From Myxococcaceae bacterium (lineage in GTDB: Bacteria; Myxococcota; Myxococcia; Myxococcales; Myxococcaceae), in contig JAKEEX010000562.1 of NCBI GenBank assembly GCA_022616315.1, forward strand, positions 1-36,718: a stretch of 36,718 nt of DNA, read 5' to 3'. The notes beneath the pieces were generated by a model. That model was not told where the DNA came from and ran no database searches. It saw only the letters and a program-made list of their open reading frames with translations. Below, one piece after another: positions 8,607 to 16,782 of this stretch. Made by a program: the position numbers and the translations under genes. The first letter of the stretch is position 1. Every line of letters starts with the position of its first letter.

Positions 8607-9916
8607 TGCTTCGCCCCGGAGCGGACTCCCGTGGTGGCGGCTTGCGGGACGTGCACGTCGTCGGCGGCGTCCAGGCCGAACAGCTCGGCCGCGGCGTCCG
8701 CGAGCCTGTTGGGCTCGCTCGCGCTGCCCGTGGCGCGCAGCTTCATGGTGGGCTGGTGCAGCAGCTTGTTGACGATGGCGTTGGCCATGGCCGCGACGCT
8801 CTTGCGCTGCTTGTCGGTGAGCTCCGACCCGAGGAGCGCGAGGGTGCGCTCCACCTCGGCCGAAGCAATCTCCGTGGCGCGGGCCCTCAGCTGCGCCAGC
8901 ACCGGCACCCCGTCGCGCAGCGCGCGTGCCCGGCTGTAGCGCACCACCTCCTCCGCCACGATGACCTGTGCCCGCTCCGCCTCGGCCGCGCGCGCGGCGG
9001 CGTTCTCCGCCACGACCTTCTGGATGTCGTCCACGTCGTAGGCATAGACGCCGTCCAGGCTGTTGACGTCCGGCGCGATGTCCCGCGGAACCGCGAGGTC
9101 CACCATGAAGAGCGGGCGGCCCCGCCGGCCCTTCAGGTACGGCGCCACCGACTCGCGGGTGAAGAGGGGCAGCGGTGACGCCGTGGAGCAGACCACCACG
9201 TCCGCGGCCGCCAGGTGCGCGTGCAGCTGGGCGAAGTCCCGCACCTCGGCGCCCACCTCCGCGGCCAGCCGCTCGGCGCGCTCGCGGGTGCGGTTGCACA
9301 CCAGGAGGCGTCCGGCGCCCGCGTGAGCGAGGTGGCGCGCGGCGAGCTCGCCCATCTCCCCGGCGCCCACGAGCAGCACCACCCTGCCCTCCAGCGAGCC
9401 GAAGATCTTCGCCGCGAGCTCCACCGCGGCGCTGGCCATGGAGGTGGCGGAGCGCCCGATGGCCGTCTCCGTCCGCACCCTCTTGGCCGTGCCGAACGCG
9501 GCCGAGCAGACACGGACGAGCTCGCCCCGCGCTGCTCCCTCACGCTGCGCGAGCTCCAGCGCGTCCTTCACCTGGCCGAGGATCTGCGGCTCCCCGAGCA
9601 CCATGGAGTCCAGCGACGAGGCCACGCGAAAGAGGTGGACCATCGCGGCTTCGCCGCGGTGCTCGTAGAGATGCGACAGGGCCTGCTCACCCCCGGCCGA
9701 GGCGAGCTGCGCGAGGACCCGGGCCCGCGCGACCTCCGCGTCCTCTGCCGCCACGTACACCTCCACCCGGTTGCAGGTGGAGAGCCACAGGGCCTCCATG
9801 CCCGTATGGCGGAGCTCGGCGAGCGCCTCCGTCAGCCGCGTCTCGCCGAAGGCCAGCCGCTCGCGCACCTCCACGGGCGCGCTCTTGTGCGACAGGCCGA
9901 TGCACAAAAGCTCCAT
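8603..9916 (-). CDS. hemA: Glutamyl-tRNA reductase
   Basis: The 437-aa enzyme of the C5 pathway reduces glutamyl-tRNA(Glu) to glutamate-1-semialdehyde with NADPH. The N-terminal catalytic domain shows [14 protein letters not shown] and the nucleophilic cysteine C48 in [29 protein letters not shown] is the conserved central motif, [18 protein letters not shown] is the Rossmann NADPH-binding segment, and the C-terminal helices form the dimerisation domain. The start is ATG 9914-9916, because the conserved N-terminus begins there; an in-frame extension upstream has no conserved content. It lies 5 bp after the ccsA/hemX-type gene and overlaps hemCD by 4 bp. Confidence 0.95.
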   Translation of the reverse strand: MELLCIGLSHKSAPVEVRERLAFGETRLTEALAELRHTGMEALWLSTCNRVEVYVAAEDAEVARARVLAQLASAGGEQALSHLYEHRGEAAMVHLFRVASSLDSMVLGEPQILGQVKDALELAQREGAARGELVRVCSAAFGTAKRVRTETAIGRSATSMASAAVELAAKIFGSLEGRVVLLVGAGEMGELAARHLAHAGAGRLLVCNRTRERAERLAAEVGAEVRDFAQLHAHLAAADVVVCSTASPLPLFTRESVAPYLKGRRGRPLFMVDLAVPRDIAPDVNSLDGVYAYDVDDIQKVVAENAAARAAEAERAQVIVAEEVVRYSRARALRDGVPVLAQLRARATEIASAEVERTLALLGSELTDKQRKSVAAMANAIVNKLLHQPTMKLRATGSASEPNRLADAAAELFGLDAADDVHVPQAATTGVRSGAKQ

Positions 9917-9921
9917 GGCGC

Positions 9922-10734
9922 TCACCGGAAGGCGCCTCCACCGAGGGGTGCATAGCTCGAGAGGAAGCTCAGCAGGAGGATGCCAAAGCCCGCCATCGTG
10001 AGCAGCGCCACCCGCCGGCCCCGCCAGCCGCCGAACATCCGGGCCTGGAGCGTCGTCCCGAAGACAACCCAGGCGACGAGCGTGGCGACCGTCTTCCACT
10101 CCCACTGCCAGAGGCCGCCAGGGCTCCGGCTGGCGAAGAAGGCCCCCGACACCAGTGTCAGCGAGAGGGCCAGGAAACCCCACAGCACCAGCTTGCGGTG
10201 CAGCTCATCCAGGAACTGCAGCGAGGGCAGGCGCGCGAAGAGCAGCCCGAACTTCTTGCCCTTCACCTGCCGCTCCATCAGCAGGTACATGGCCGCCACC
10301 ATGGCGGCCACCGCGAAGGCCGCGAGCCCGAGCAGCGCCACGGATACGTGGACCGGGAGGAGCGGCTGGCGGCCGTCCACGTCCAGGGGCGAGCTCCCAC
10401 CGCGCAGCAGCACGCCGGGAACCAGCACCGCCACCGCGAGCGGCGTGACGAAGGCCCCCAGCACCGGGCGGCGGTAGGCCACGTCGAGCGCGAGGAAGAT
10501 GGCCAGCGAGAGGAAGGCCACGGTGGAGAAGCCCTGCGCCATGCCCACCGGGAGCGAGCCCTGGTCCGTCCAGAGGAAGGCGAGCGCCACGCCGTGGAGG
10601 AGGAGGCCGCCTCCCACCATCAGGCGCCCCGCCCACGCCAGCGCCTCCACCGGACGCACGAGGAGCGCCAGGTACACGAGCGCCGCCAGACCATACGCGT
10701 GGCAGGCGATGGAGAGGAGTGAGTGGGTCACCAC
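9922..10734 (-). CDS. ccsA: CcsA/HemX-type cytochrome c assembly membrane protein
   Basis: The 270-aa polytopic membrane protein has about eight hydrophobic segments. Residues around GGLWQWEWKTVATL form a tryptophan-rich motif like the WWD-type haem-handling loop of CcsA/CcmC proteins. Proteins of this family encoded next to hemA are often called HemX. The likely role is haem presentation for cytochrome c maturation (system II) or control of HemA; which one cannot be decided from sequence. Two tandem GTG codons (10732-10734 and 10729-10731) are possible starts. GGGAG upstream is spaced better for the second, which would shorten the product by one residue. It precedes hemA by 5 bp. Confidence 0.82.
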   Translation of the reverse strand: MVTHSLLSIACHAYGLAALVYLALLVRPVEALAWAGRLMVGGGLLLHGVALAFLWTDQGSLPVGMAQGFSTVAFLSLAIFLALDVAYRRPVLGAFVTPLAVAVLVPGVLLRGGSSPLDVDGRQPLLPVHVSVALLGLAAFAVAAMVAAMYLLMERQVKGKKFGLLFARLPSLQFLDELHRKLVLWGFLALSLTLVSGAFFASRSPGGLWQWEWKTVATLVAWVVFGTTLQARMFGGWRGRRVALLTMAGFGILLLSFLSSYAPLGGGAFR

Positions 10735-10755
10735 GGGCTCCCGGGGGGCGGGCGG

Positions 10756-11124
10756 TCAGAGTTTGTCCAGCAGAAAGGCCGCGAGCAGGTCCGACTCCGG
10801 ACTGCCCTTCCTGGGGTCACCCGCGGGTGCCTCGTCCGGCAGGGCGGCCACATAACCCGGGACGACCTCGTATGCAGCCTCTCCGAGCACGACGGAGTCG
10901 GCCATCTGCTCCGCCCCCAGGGAGGCGAGCTGGCGCTCGGTCTTCACCCTGGTGACGAGGCCATGGGCGTCCTGGCCGGACACCAGCTTCACGAAGTGCA
11001 CCGCCGGCTCCACCGGCCAGGCGCCGCCCTCACCCGCGACGGTGAGCTTCCCGTCGTGGAGGTCGGCCTTCTCTCCGAGGGCCCACTCCTCGAGTGTCGT
11101 CTGAGGCAGGAAGAGCTTGCTCAC
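10756..11124 (-). CDS. Conserved-looking hypothetical protein, first gene of haem operon
   Basis: The frame from GTG 11122-11124 gives 122 aa, starting [15 protein letters not shown]. It is soluble, has no cysteine, signal or membrane segment, and contains [30 protein letters not shown] and a C-terminal [14 protein letters not shown] longer in-frame ATG at 11289 is possible but would overlap the divergent trxA start and adds low-complexity sequence, so it was rejected. It ends 21 bp before the ccsA start and is the first of a run of leftward genes through hemA and hemCD. I do not recognise the family. A link to haem or cytochrome assembly would rest on position only. Confidence 0.65.
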   Translation of the reverse strand: MSKLFLPQTTLEEWALGEKADLHDGKLTVAGEGGAWPVEPAVHFVKLVSGQDAHGLVTRVKTERQLASLGAEQMADSVVLGEAAYEVVPGYVAALPDEAPAGDPRKGSPESDLLAAFLLDKL

Positions 11125-11134
11125 GCCAGGACAC

Positions 11135-11143
11135 CCTATACCA
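11135..11143 (-). promoter_or_regulatory. Possible extended -10 element upstream of the haem operon
   Basis: On the minus strand TGGTATAGG fits the extended -10 pattern TGnTATAAT at four of the six -10 positions, with the TG present. It ends only 10 nt before the GTG at 11124, so a transcript would have almost no leader. The same region (AGGG) could instead be a ribosome binding site. No clear -35 is visible. Confidence 0.3.
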
Positions 11144-11288
11144 CTCAAGGGGGCGCGCCGAAGCGCTCCGCCAGCGCAACGCCCCTTCCGGGTCGGCATC
11201 TGAGGGTGCAGCGTCAAAGGTGTTCCAAGCGGGGGGCCGTCGGCGTATGGAAGGCCGGCCACCCGCCGGGGAGGCACGAGGAGAAACA

Positions 11289-11618
11289 ATGGCGAGCGAG
11301 CATGTGGTGAACGTGGGTGACAGCGAGTTCAAGAAGGTGGTCCTCGACTCCAGCGAGCCGGTGCTCGTGGACTTCTGGGCCACCTGGTGTGCCCCGTGCC
11401 GGGCCATTGCCCCGGCGCTCGACGAGCTCGCCGGTCAGTACCAGGGCCGCCTGAAGGTGGCGAAGGTCAACATCGACGACAACCAGGACGTGCCGCAGCA
11501 GTACGGCATCCGCTCCATCCCCACGCTGCTGCTCTTCAAGGGCGGGCGCGTGGTGGACCAGATCGTCGGTGCGGTGCCGAAGGCAAAGCTGGAGGACGCC
11601 ATCCGGAAGGTGGTGTGA
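11289..11618 (+). CDS. trxA: Thioredoxin
   Basis: This 109-aa cytoplasmic thioredoxin has the motif [20 protein letters not shown], with the redox pair C-A-P-C. Classical thioredoxin has CGPC, so this is a conservative active-site variant. The buried Asp, the cis-proline segment [11 protein letters not shown] and the glycine-rich C-terminal [12 protein letters not shown] are all present, and length is standard. ATG 11289 follows GAGGAGAAACA, a good ribosome binding site, and is chosen over an upstream in-frame start in non-conserved sequence. It reduces protein disulfides with electrons from thioredoxin reductase, which is not in the window. A small zinc-finger gene begins one base after its stop. 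Confidence 0.95.
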   Translation: MASEHVVNVGDSEFKKVVLDSSEPVLVDFWATWCAPCRAIAPALDELAGQYQGRLKVAKVNIDDNQDVPQQYGIRSIPTLLLFKGGRVVDQIVGAVPKAKLEDAIRKVV

Positions 11619-11619
11619 C

Positions 11620-11931
11620 ATGGCCCGCCCACGTAAGTCCCAGGGCCCTGCACTTCCGCCCCACTTCGCCGTGTGGGCGGAGAGCGTGGGAGAGGCAATC
11701 GGTCGCGGACTGGCCAGGGTTCTCAACGCCTCCCTGAGCCTGCCACAGGGCGCTGCCGCCCCGGTGGCGCGCCGCGGGCCAGGGCGTCCGCGCAAGAGCC
11801 TGAGCGTGTCCTTTGGCGCTGCGTCCGGTGCGCGCAAGTGCAGCGTGGCGGGGTGCCCCAACGCCGTCCGCTCAAAGGGGATGTGCTCGGCCCACTACCA
11901 GGCCGCACGACGCCGCGCGATGAAGGCGTGA
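11620..11931 (+). CDS. Small basic protein with CxxxxC-CxxH zinc-finger motif and AT-hook-like segment
   Basis: ATG 11620 begins one base after the trxA stop, giving a 103-aa basic protein. Residues about 48-57 read RRGPGRPRKS, an AT-hook-like GRPRK core, and the N-terminus MARPRKSQGP is similar in style. The C-terminal 30 residues contain C-x4-C-x9-C-x2-H (KCSVAGCPNAVRSKGMCSAHY), a compact zinc-knuckle pattern also seen near HNH-type and other DNA-binding proteins. A nucleic-acid-binding role is inferred from these motifs. Co-transcription with thioredoxin suggests, without proving, that the cysteines may be redox-sensitive. A strong terminator hairpin begins 9 nt after the stop. Confidence 0.7.
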   Translation: MARPRKSQGPALPPHFAVWAESVGEAIGRGLARVLNASLSLPQGAAAPVARRGPGRPRKSLSVSFGAASGARKCSVAGCPNAVRSKGMCSAHYQAARRRAMKA

Positions 11932-11939
11932 GGCGCGCC

Positions 11940-11961
11940 GGAGGAGAGCCCCCTCTCCTCC
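11940..11961. terminator. Terminator hairpin after trxA operon
   Basis: Perfect 9-bp stem GGAGGAGAG (11940-11948) and CTCTCCTCC (11953-11961) with a CCCC loop, starting 9 nt past the stop at 11931. No T-tract follows. It sits between the convergent trxA unit and PilZ gene. Confidence 0.6.
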
Positions 11962-11968
11962 CCCCACT

Positions 11969-12003
11969 CCCCTCTCCCCCTGGGAGAGGGCCAGGGTGAG
12001 GGG
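11969..12003 (-). repeat. Dispersed 35-nt palindromic element, copy 1
   Basis: Contains a perfect 9-bp hairpin, CCCTCTCCC (11970-11978) and GGGAGAGGG (11982-11990) with a 3-nt loop, followed by CCAGGGTGAGGGG. Read on the minus strand it matches 26011-26045 at 31 of 35 positions. Similar REP-like palindromes occur in many proteobacterial genomes. Here it lies between convergent genes and may also act as a terminator. Confidence 0.7.
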
Positions 12004-12024
12004 AAGCTGGGGTGAGTGGAAGCA

Positions 12025-12708
12025 TCAGCCCCCGCGCCAGGTGTCGCGCGGCTGGGTCACCTTGAGCAGCTCCCACGCCGCCAGCGCGTCCACCATGCGG
12101 TCCAGCTCGCTCGTGAGGGTGCCTGCGCGTGGCGAGCGCAGGTACTCGGTGGCGAAGGTCCTCAGCTGCGTCACGAGGAAGCGCTTCGCCAGCGACACCT
12201 CGGACTGGCCGTAGAACTCCTCGAACCGGATGCCGAAGCCGCTGCGCTCCTCGCTCCGCTCCTCGCGGATGATGACGGCGCGTGCCTCCACCGGCGCCTC
12301 GCCCGTGTCCAGGTCGAAGCGGATGCGGAGCGCGGTTCCCACCGGAAGGAAGAACGTGCTCTCGAGGAACGCGCCGCTGACGCTCAGGTTGTCCGTGAGG
12401 AAGGAGGCGCTGAAGCGTCGCTCCTGCTCGTGGTCCACCCACGCCTCCACGCGCACCTGCACCCGTGCACGCGGGAACTGCCGGTGCTCGGGCCCATCGT
12501 TGTCCCGCTCGTCGAGCGGAACGACGCCCGCTGGAGCAGGCGTCCCCTCCGTGCGCGACGCCGCGCCCGTGAAGCCACCCGTCGCGGACCGGAACACCGG
12601 GTTCGCGCTCGGCCCGCCCCGGAGCGCCTCCTGCGCTTCGCCGGGCGCCTCCTCCAGGCGCTTCTGCTGGACGCTGCGGACCGTCGACCCCACCACTCGC
12701 TTGGCCAT
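12025..12708 (-). CDS. PilZ-domain protein
   Basis: The 227-aa product has a disordered N-terminal half (to about residue 70) and a PilZ domain with the paired motifs RQFPRAR (76-82; RxxxR form) and DNLSVSGAFLE (106-116; D/NxSxxG form). These are the c-di-GMP-contacting motifs of the family. The domain continues through LPVGTALRIRFDL and GFGIRFEEF, and a helical C-terminal segment follows. ATG 12706-12708 is chosen because upstream in-frame sequence runs antisense-like through rodA. It stands alone between the trxA unit and rodA. Many myxobacterial PilZ proteins tune motility or envelope functions; the target here is unknown. Confidence 0.85.
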   Translation of the reverse strand: MAKRVVGSTVRSVQQKRLEEAPGEAQEALRGGPSANPVFRSATGGFTGAASRTEGTPAPAGVVPLDERDNDGPEHRQFPRARVQVRVEAWVDHEQERRFSASFLTDNLSVSGAFLESTFFLPVGTALRIRFDLDTGEAPVEARAVIIREERSEERSGFGIRFEEFYGQSEVSLAKRFLVTQLRTFATEYLRSPRAGTLTSELDRMVDALAAWELLKVTQPRDTWRGG

Positions 12709-12776
12709 GGGCGACGACCTTAGCGTCACCCTTCGTGGGCCGCCAGAAGGGGGCCGCCGCGCGAGGGGCGGAGGTC

Positions 12777-13943
12777 TCAGAACATGTGCCGCCGCATGGC
12801 GATGTTCACGAGGAGGCCCAGGCTCATCATCACGCTCAGCATGGAGGAGCCGCCATAGCTCAACAGCGGCAGGGTGATGCCGGTCACCGGCAACAGCCCG
12901 ATGACCATGCCGATGTTCTCGAACACCTGCCAGAAGAGCATGGCCGTCACGCCCACCGCGATGAACGCACCGAAGCGGTCGCGCGCCTGAGAGGCCACGC
13001 CTAGCGAGTACAGGAGGAGCATGGCGTAGAGCGCGAGGAGCCCCACGCACGCGAGGAAGCCCTGCTCCTCGGCCCATACGGAGAAGATGAAGTCCGTGTG
13101 CTGCTCGGGGAGGAAGGAGAGGCCCGTCTGGGTCCCCTTCTGCCAGCCCTTGCCGGTGAGCCCTCCGCTCCCGACCGCAATCTTCGACTGCGCGGAGTGG
13201 TAGTTGGTGCCGCGCAGGTCCGACTCGGGGTCGAGCCAGCCGGAGATGCGCGCGCTCTGGTGCTTCTTCAGCCGGTGGCGCAGGAGCGTGGCGTGTGGCT
13301 GGTCCGGCGGGGACTTGCGCACGTAGTCGTTCCAGATGACCACGGACACCGTCAGGAGCCCCGTCACCAGCACGACGGCCACCGGCCAGCGCACCCGCGC
13401 GAAGAGGAGGAGGGTGAGCGAGGTGAGGCCGAGCATCATCGCCGTGCCCAGGTCCGGCTGCGCGAGCACGAGGACGGTGGGGACCGCCGCGATGAGTGCG
13501 GGACGCACCAGCCGCAGGAAGCCGTAGCGGTCGTCCGAGGGCCGGAAGTCGTCGTGGAAGAACTTGGCCATCATGAGGATGAGGCCAATCTTCATGAACT
13601 CCGCGGGCTGGATGCGCAGGGGCCCGAGATTGAACCAGCTCTCGGCGCCCTTCGCGGTGTGGCCCACGAAGCGCAGGGCCACGAGCGCCAGGAGATTGAC
13701 GACGTAGAACGGCAGCGCGATGCGCTGGAGGAACTGGAACTTGAGCGCCGCCACCACGCCCATGGCGACCACGCTGATGCCGAGGTAGGCGAGCTGGGCC
13801 TTCCACACCGGCGTGTGGGGTGGGCGCGCCGCGGAGGCGAGGTTCCAGATGCCGATGAGCGCCAGCACCAGGGCGGTCAGCACGACGCCCCAGGGCACGT
13901 GCGGCACCATGCGCCGCTCGACCCGCATCTGCATCAAGTCCAT
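12777..13943 (-). CDS. rodA: Peptidoglycan glycosyltransferase RodA (SEDS family)
   Basis: This 388-aa SEDS membrane protein polymerises lipid II during cell elongation together with PBP2. Around ten transmembrane segments are apparent. Family motifs include GAESWFNLGPLRIQPAEFMK, VLAQPDLGTAMM, a large periplasmic loop ending GTQTGLSFLPEQHTDFIFS, and the C-terminal TGITLPLLSYGGSSML. ATG 13941-13943 lies one base after the mrdA TGA, so the two are coupled. It is the last gene of mreC-mreD-mrdA-rodA. FtsW is the alternative assignment, but neighbourship with PBP2 and MreCD favours RodA. Confidence 0.94.
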   Translation of the reverse strand: MDLMQMRVERRMVPHVPWGVVLTALVLALIGIWNLASAARPPHTPVWKAQLAYLGISVVAMGVVAALKFQFLQRIALPFYVVNLLALVALRFVGHTAKGAESWFNLGPLRIQPAEFMKIGLILMMAKFFHDDFRPSDDRYGFLRLVRPALIAAVPTVLVLAQPDLGTAMMLGLTSLTLLLFARVRWPVAVVLVTGLLTVSVVIWNDYVRKSPPDQPHATLLRHRLKKHQSARISGWLDPESDLRGTNYHSAQSKIAVGSGGLTGKGWQKGTQTGLSFLPEQHTDFIFSVWAEEQGFLACVGLLALYAMLLLYSLGVASQARDRFGAFIAVGVTAMLFWQVFENIGMVIGLLPVTGITLPLLSYGGSSMLSVMMSLGLLVNIAMRRHMF

Positions 13944-13944
13944 G

Positions 13945-16281
13945 TCACTGCCCCTCCTCGGGCAGGGCGAGCGTGGGCTCCGTCTCCTCGGGCGTCTCCG
14001 GCGCGGAGACGTCGCGCGGGCGCACCGGGGAGTCCTGCGTGGCTTCCCGGGCCGTGGGCCCCTCGGGCTGCTCCCCGGAACCGGCCCCGGGCACGACGGG
14101 CTGCGGATCTTGCGTCGTGGGCGCCGCGGATGCGGGTGGCAGGACCGCCACCTTCGGTGCGCGGACGGGGACCCGTGCAGCCGTCTCCACCGGTGCACTG
14201 GCGGGCACCGTCGTCCCGCCGTGCGCAGGGACGAGCACGGCGGCGGGCAGCGTCATCCCGGAGGTCACGAGCTGTGGGGACGCGCGCGGTGCCCGGACCG
14301 GCGCGGGCTGGCCGGAGAGGATGTGCGAGGGCGGCGCGAAGCTCTGTGCGCCCACCGGGACGCCGCCGGTCGGCGCGGCCGCCACGGGGAGCTGGCCCGC
14401 GGCACGCGCGGAGTCCTCGCGCTTGAGGTCGAAGTACTTGCGGAACACCGCCTGCGCCGTGGGCGCCGCGTCCGCGCCGCCGTGGCCTCCGTGCTCGTTG
14501 AGCACCACGATGGCGATCTCCGGGTCCTCTGCAGGCGCGAACGCGGCGAACCAGGCGTGGTCGCGCAGCCAGTAGTCCATCTGGTGCGTCTTGAGGCGCA
14601 CCGCCCCCAGCCGCGCCACCTGCGCGGTGCCCGTCTTGCCAGCCACGGTGACGTCCTCGAGCCTCGCGCGGTAGGCGGTTCCGCCCGGCTCGTTCACCAC
14701 GGACACGAGCGCATCCACGAGCACCTTCCTGTGCTCGGGCTTGAGCTCCACCTGGCGCGCCAGCTTGGGCTCGAAGGAGCGGATCGCCTTCCCTTCCGCA
14801 TCCTCGATGGAGCGCACCAGCTGAGGCACCCACACCTTGCCGCCGTTGGCGATGGCCGCGTACATCAGCGCCAGCTGCAGCGGGGTGACGTTGACGTCGC
14901 CCTGGCCGGTGGAGCTGTTGAGGGCGAAGCCCTTCATGTACCCGCCGTACCGCTTGTGGACGCGGTCGTGGTAGGCCTCGGTGGGCATGATGCCCGGCAC
15001 TTCGCCCACAACGCCGATGCCCGTGGGCTGGCCGAGCCCGAACTCCTCGCCCACCTTGGCGATGGGATCCAGGCCGAGCGTGTCCCCCACCTTGTAGTAC
15101 CAGACGTCACAGGACTTCTGGAGTGCGGTGCGGGCATCCACCACGCCATGGCCGCGGTCCAGGTGGCAGCGCCAGGTCCGCCGGCCGAGCCGGTAGCCGC
15201 CATGACACGTGGCGGTGCTCTGGGGCGAGAACTGGCCGGAGCGGAACGCCGCGATGGACGTGAGCACCTTGAAGGTGGAGCCGGGGCTGTAGTGCTGCGC
15301 CGTTGGGCGGAAGATCATGGGCTGCAACGGGTCCTTCGCCAGCGCCGCCATCTGCGCCGCCGTCACGCGGCCGGTGAGGACATTGGGGTCGAAGCCCGGC
15401 CGGGACACCATGGCGAGGATGAAGCCCGTCTTCACGTCCACCGCCACCACGGCCCCCGCAGTGCCGGGGAAGGCCTGCTCCGCCACCTCCTGCAGGCGCA
15501 TGTCGATGGACAGCACGAGGTTGTTGCCCGGCTTGGGCAGCACCTCGTGCTCGTCGATGAGCCACTGCAGCCCGGCGATGGACTGGCCCCGCGCGTCCAC
15601 CACTGCGCGCGTGACTCCGTCCTCTCCGCGCAGCGTGGCCTCGAAGGAGCGCTCCAGGCCCGCCCGGCCCACGTAGTCCGCCGGCTGGTAGGGGCGCCCG
15701 TCCGGCGGAGGCCTCTCCAGCTCGCGCTCCGAGATCTCGTTCATGTAGCCGAGCACGTGCGCGAGCACCGTGCTGGTGCGGTAGGCGCGGTGGGGTACGG
15801 CCACCACGTCCACGCCGGACAGGCCGCGCAGGTGGGCGCTGAGGATGTCCAGCTCGTCACGCCTCAGGTCGATGCGCACCGCCACCGGGCGGAACGGGGC
15901 CTTGCGGCGGGCCGCCTTCACGTCGTCCACGGCCTTCGTCAGGGTCGCCGCGTCCCAGCCGAGCAGCTGGCCCACGCGCGGCAACACCTCGGTGTCGCAC
16001 CTCTCGCAGAAGGCCGGGGTGACGAAGACGTCGAAGGACGGCCGGTTCTGGACGAGGATCTGGCCGTGGGCGTCCTTGATCATCCCGCGGTCGGCGAGGA
16101 TGCGCGTCTCCTTGACGAAATTGGAGACGCTCTTGGCCGTGTACTCGTCGTGCCGGATGACCTGCAGCCGGTAGAGCTGCACGGCCAGCGCGAGGATGCC
16201 CGCGAGCATGGCCAGGCCCAGCCACAGGTAGCGCACCTTGAGGTCGCGCCCCGGGCTGTTGTGGCCGAGGACCGGGCTCAT
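13945..16281 (-). CDS. mrdA: Penicillin-binding protein 2 with long C-terminal tail
   Basis: This 778-aa elongation-specific transpeptidase has an N-terminal membrane anchor at about residues 17-36. A PBP-dimer domain follows with the ILADRGMI/DAHGQIL signature, then the transpeptidase domain. Catalytic serine S335 sits in SPGSTFKV (SxxK), the second motif is SCD at about 390-392, and KTG is at 549-551 (VAGKTGTAQ). Cysteines at about 359 and 372 flank HGGYRLGRRTWR. After about residue 622 a 155-residue Pro/Ala/Thr-rich tail follows, so the protein is longer than the usual 600-650. Start ATG 16279-16281 overlaps the mreD stop by 4 bp; an in-frame upstream extension lies inside mreD and was rejected. 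It cross-links peptidoglycan made by RodA. Confidence 0.94.
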   Translation of the reverse strand: MSPVLGHNSPGRDLKVRYLWLGLAMLAGILALAVQLYRLQVIRHDEYTAKSVSNFVKETRILADRGMIKDAHGQILVQNRPSFDVFVTPAFCERCDTEVLPRVGQLLGWDAATLTKAVDDVKAARRKAPFRPVAVRIDLRRDELDILSAHLRGLSGVDVVAVPHRAYRTSTVLAHVLGYMNEISERELERPPPDGRPYQPADYVGRAGLERSFEATLRGEDGVTRAVVDARGQSIAGLQWLIDEHEVLPKPGNNLVLSIDMRLQEVAEQAFPGTAGAVVAVDVKTGFILAMVSRPGFDPNVLTGRVTAAQMAALAKDPLQPMIFRPTAQHYSPGSTFKVLTSIAAFRSGQFSPQSTATCHGGYRLGRRTWRCHLDRGHGVVDARTALQKSCDVWYYKVGDTLGLDPIAKVGEEFGLGQPTGIGVVGEVPGIMPTEAYHDRVHKRYGGYMKGFALNSSTGQGDVNVTPLQLALMYAAIANGGKVWVPQLVRSIEDAEGKAIRSFEPKLARQVELKPEHRKVLVDALVSVVNEPGGTAYRARLEDVTVAGKTGTAQVARLGAVRLKTHQMDYWLRDHAWFAAFAPAEDPEIAIVVLNEHGGHGGADAAPTAQAVFRKYFDLKREDSARAAGQLPVAAAPTGGVPVGAQSFAPPSHILSGQPAPVRAPRASPQLVTSGMTLPAAVLVPAHGGTTVPASAPVETAARVPVRAPKVAVLPPASAAPTTQDPQPVVPGAGSGEQPEGPTAREATQDSPVRPRDVSAPETPEETEPTLALPEEGQ

Positions 16282-16781
16282 CGCAGCGCCCCCACCTCGC
16301 GCCGGTCGTTTCCGGGGTCGATCCGGCGCAGCACGGGGTAGAGGGCGAAGGCCGCGAGGGCGGTGAGCAGCACCTGCCAGGGGAGCAGCGGCAGCGCCGA
16401 GGTGGCCGCCGGATTCCGCGACGTCAGCCACGTGAAGAACGCCGCGAGCAGCCCGTGCGTCGCGTCCGTCGCCGCCGCGAAGAGCACGAACGACATGGGC
16501 GTGCGCACGTCCAGCAGCGTGGAGGCGAACTGTCCGAGCAGGAAGCAGCCGACGGCGAGGAACGTGAACAGCCCCGTGGGCCGTCCGCTCACCAGGTCCA
16601 GCAGGTAGCCGAGGGCGAACGCTCCGGCGGCCCCTTCGAGCCTGTTCGCGCGCAGGGCCAGGAAGGCCACGAGGATGACCGTCACGTCCACGCGCAGCGC
16701 GCTGATGCCGAGCGCCTGCAGCGCCACCGACTGCACGGCGAGCAGGAGGAGCGCGAGTCCGAGGGTGAAGAGCAGCCGCAT
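16278..16781 (-). CDS. mreD: Rod shape-determining protein MreD
   Basis: The 167-aa protein is almost entirely hydrophobic, with about five membrane segments starting MRLLFTLGLALLLLAVQSVA. The motifs RVDVTVILVAFLALR and GYLLDLVSGRPTGLFTFLAVG fit MreD, including the conserved D-x-x-S-G-x-P-x-G loop. It sits one base after mreC and overlaps mrdA by 4 bp. MreD links MreC to the RodA-PBP2 synthase at the inner membrane. Size matches the family. Confidence 0.9.
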   Translation of the reverse strand: MRLLFTLGLALLLLAVQSVALQALGISALRVDVTVILVAFLALRANRLEGAAGAFALGYLLDLVSGRPTGLFTFLAVGCFLLGQFASTLLDVRTPMSFVLFAAATDATHGLLAAFFTWLTSRNPAATSALPLLPWQVLLTALAAFALYPVLRRIDPGNDRREVGALR

Positions 16782-16782
16782 G

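Noticed and set aside
8607-9299. Upstream extension of hemCD to an 808-aa frame
   Set aside because: The extra 231 residues lie inside hemA in another frame and are Arg/Gly/Ala-rich low complexity; the HemC N-terminus starts exactly at the GTG overlapping the hemA stop.
9917-10183. Upstream extension of hemA by 89 residues
   Set aside because: It overlaps the ccsA-type gene; the conserved HemA N-terminus begins at the ATG at 9916.
12709-13806. Extension of the PilZ gene to 593 aa through rodA
   Set aside because: The additional sequence is an out-of-frame shadow of rodA.
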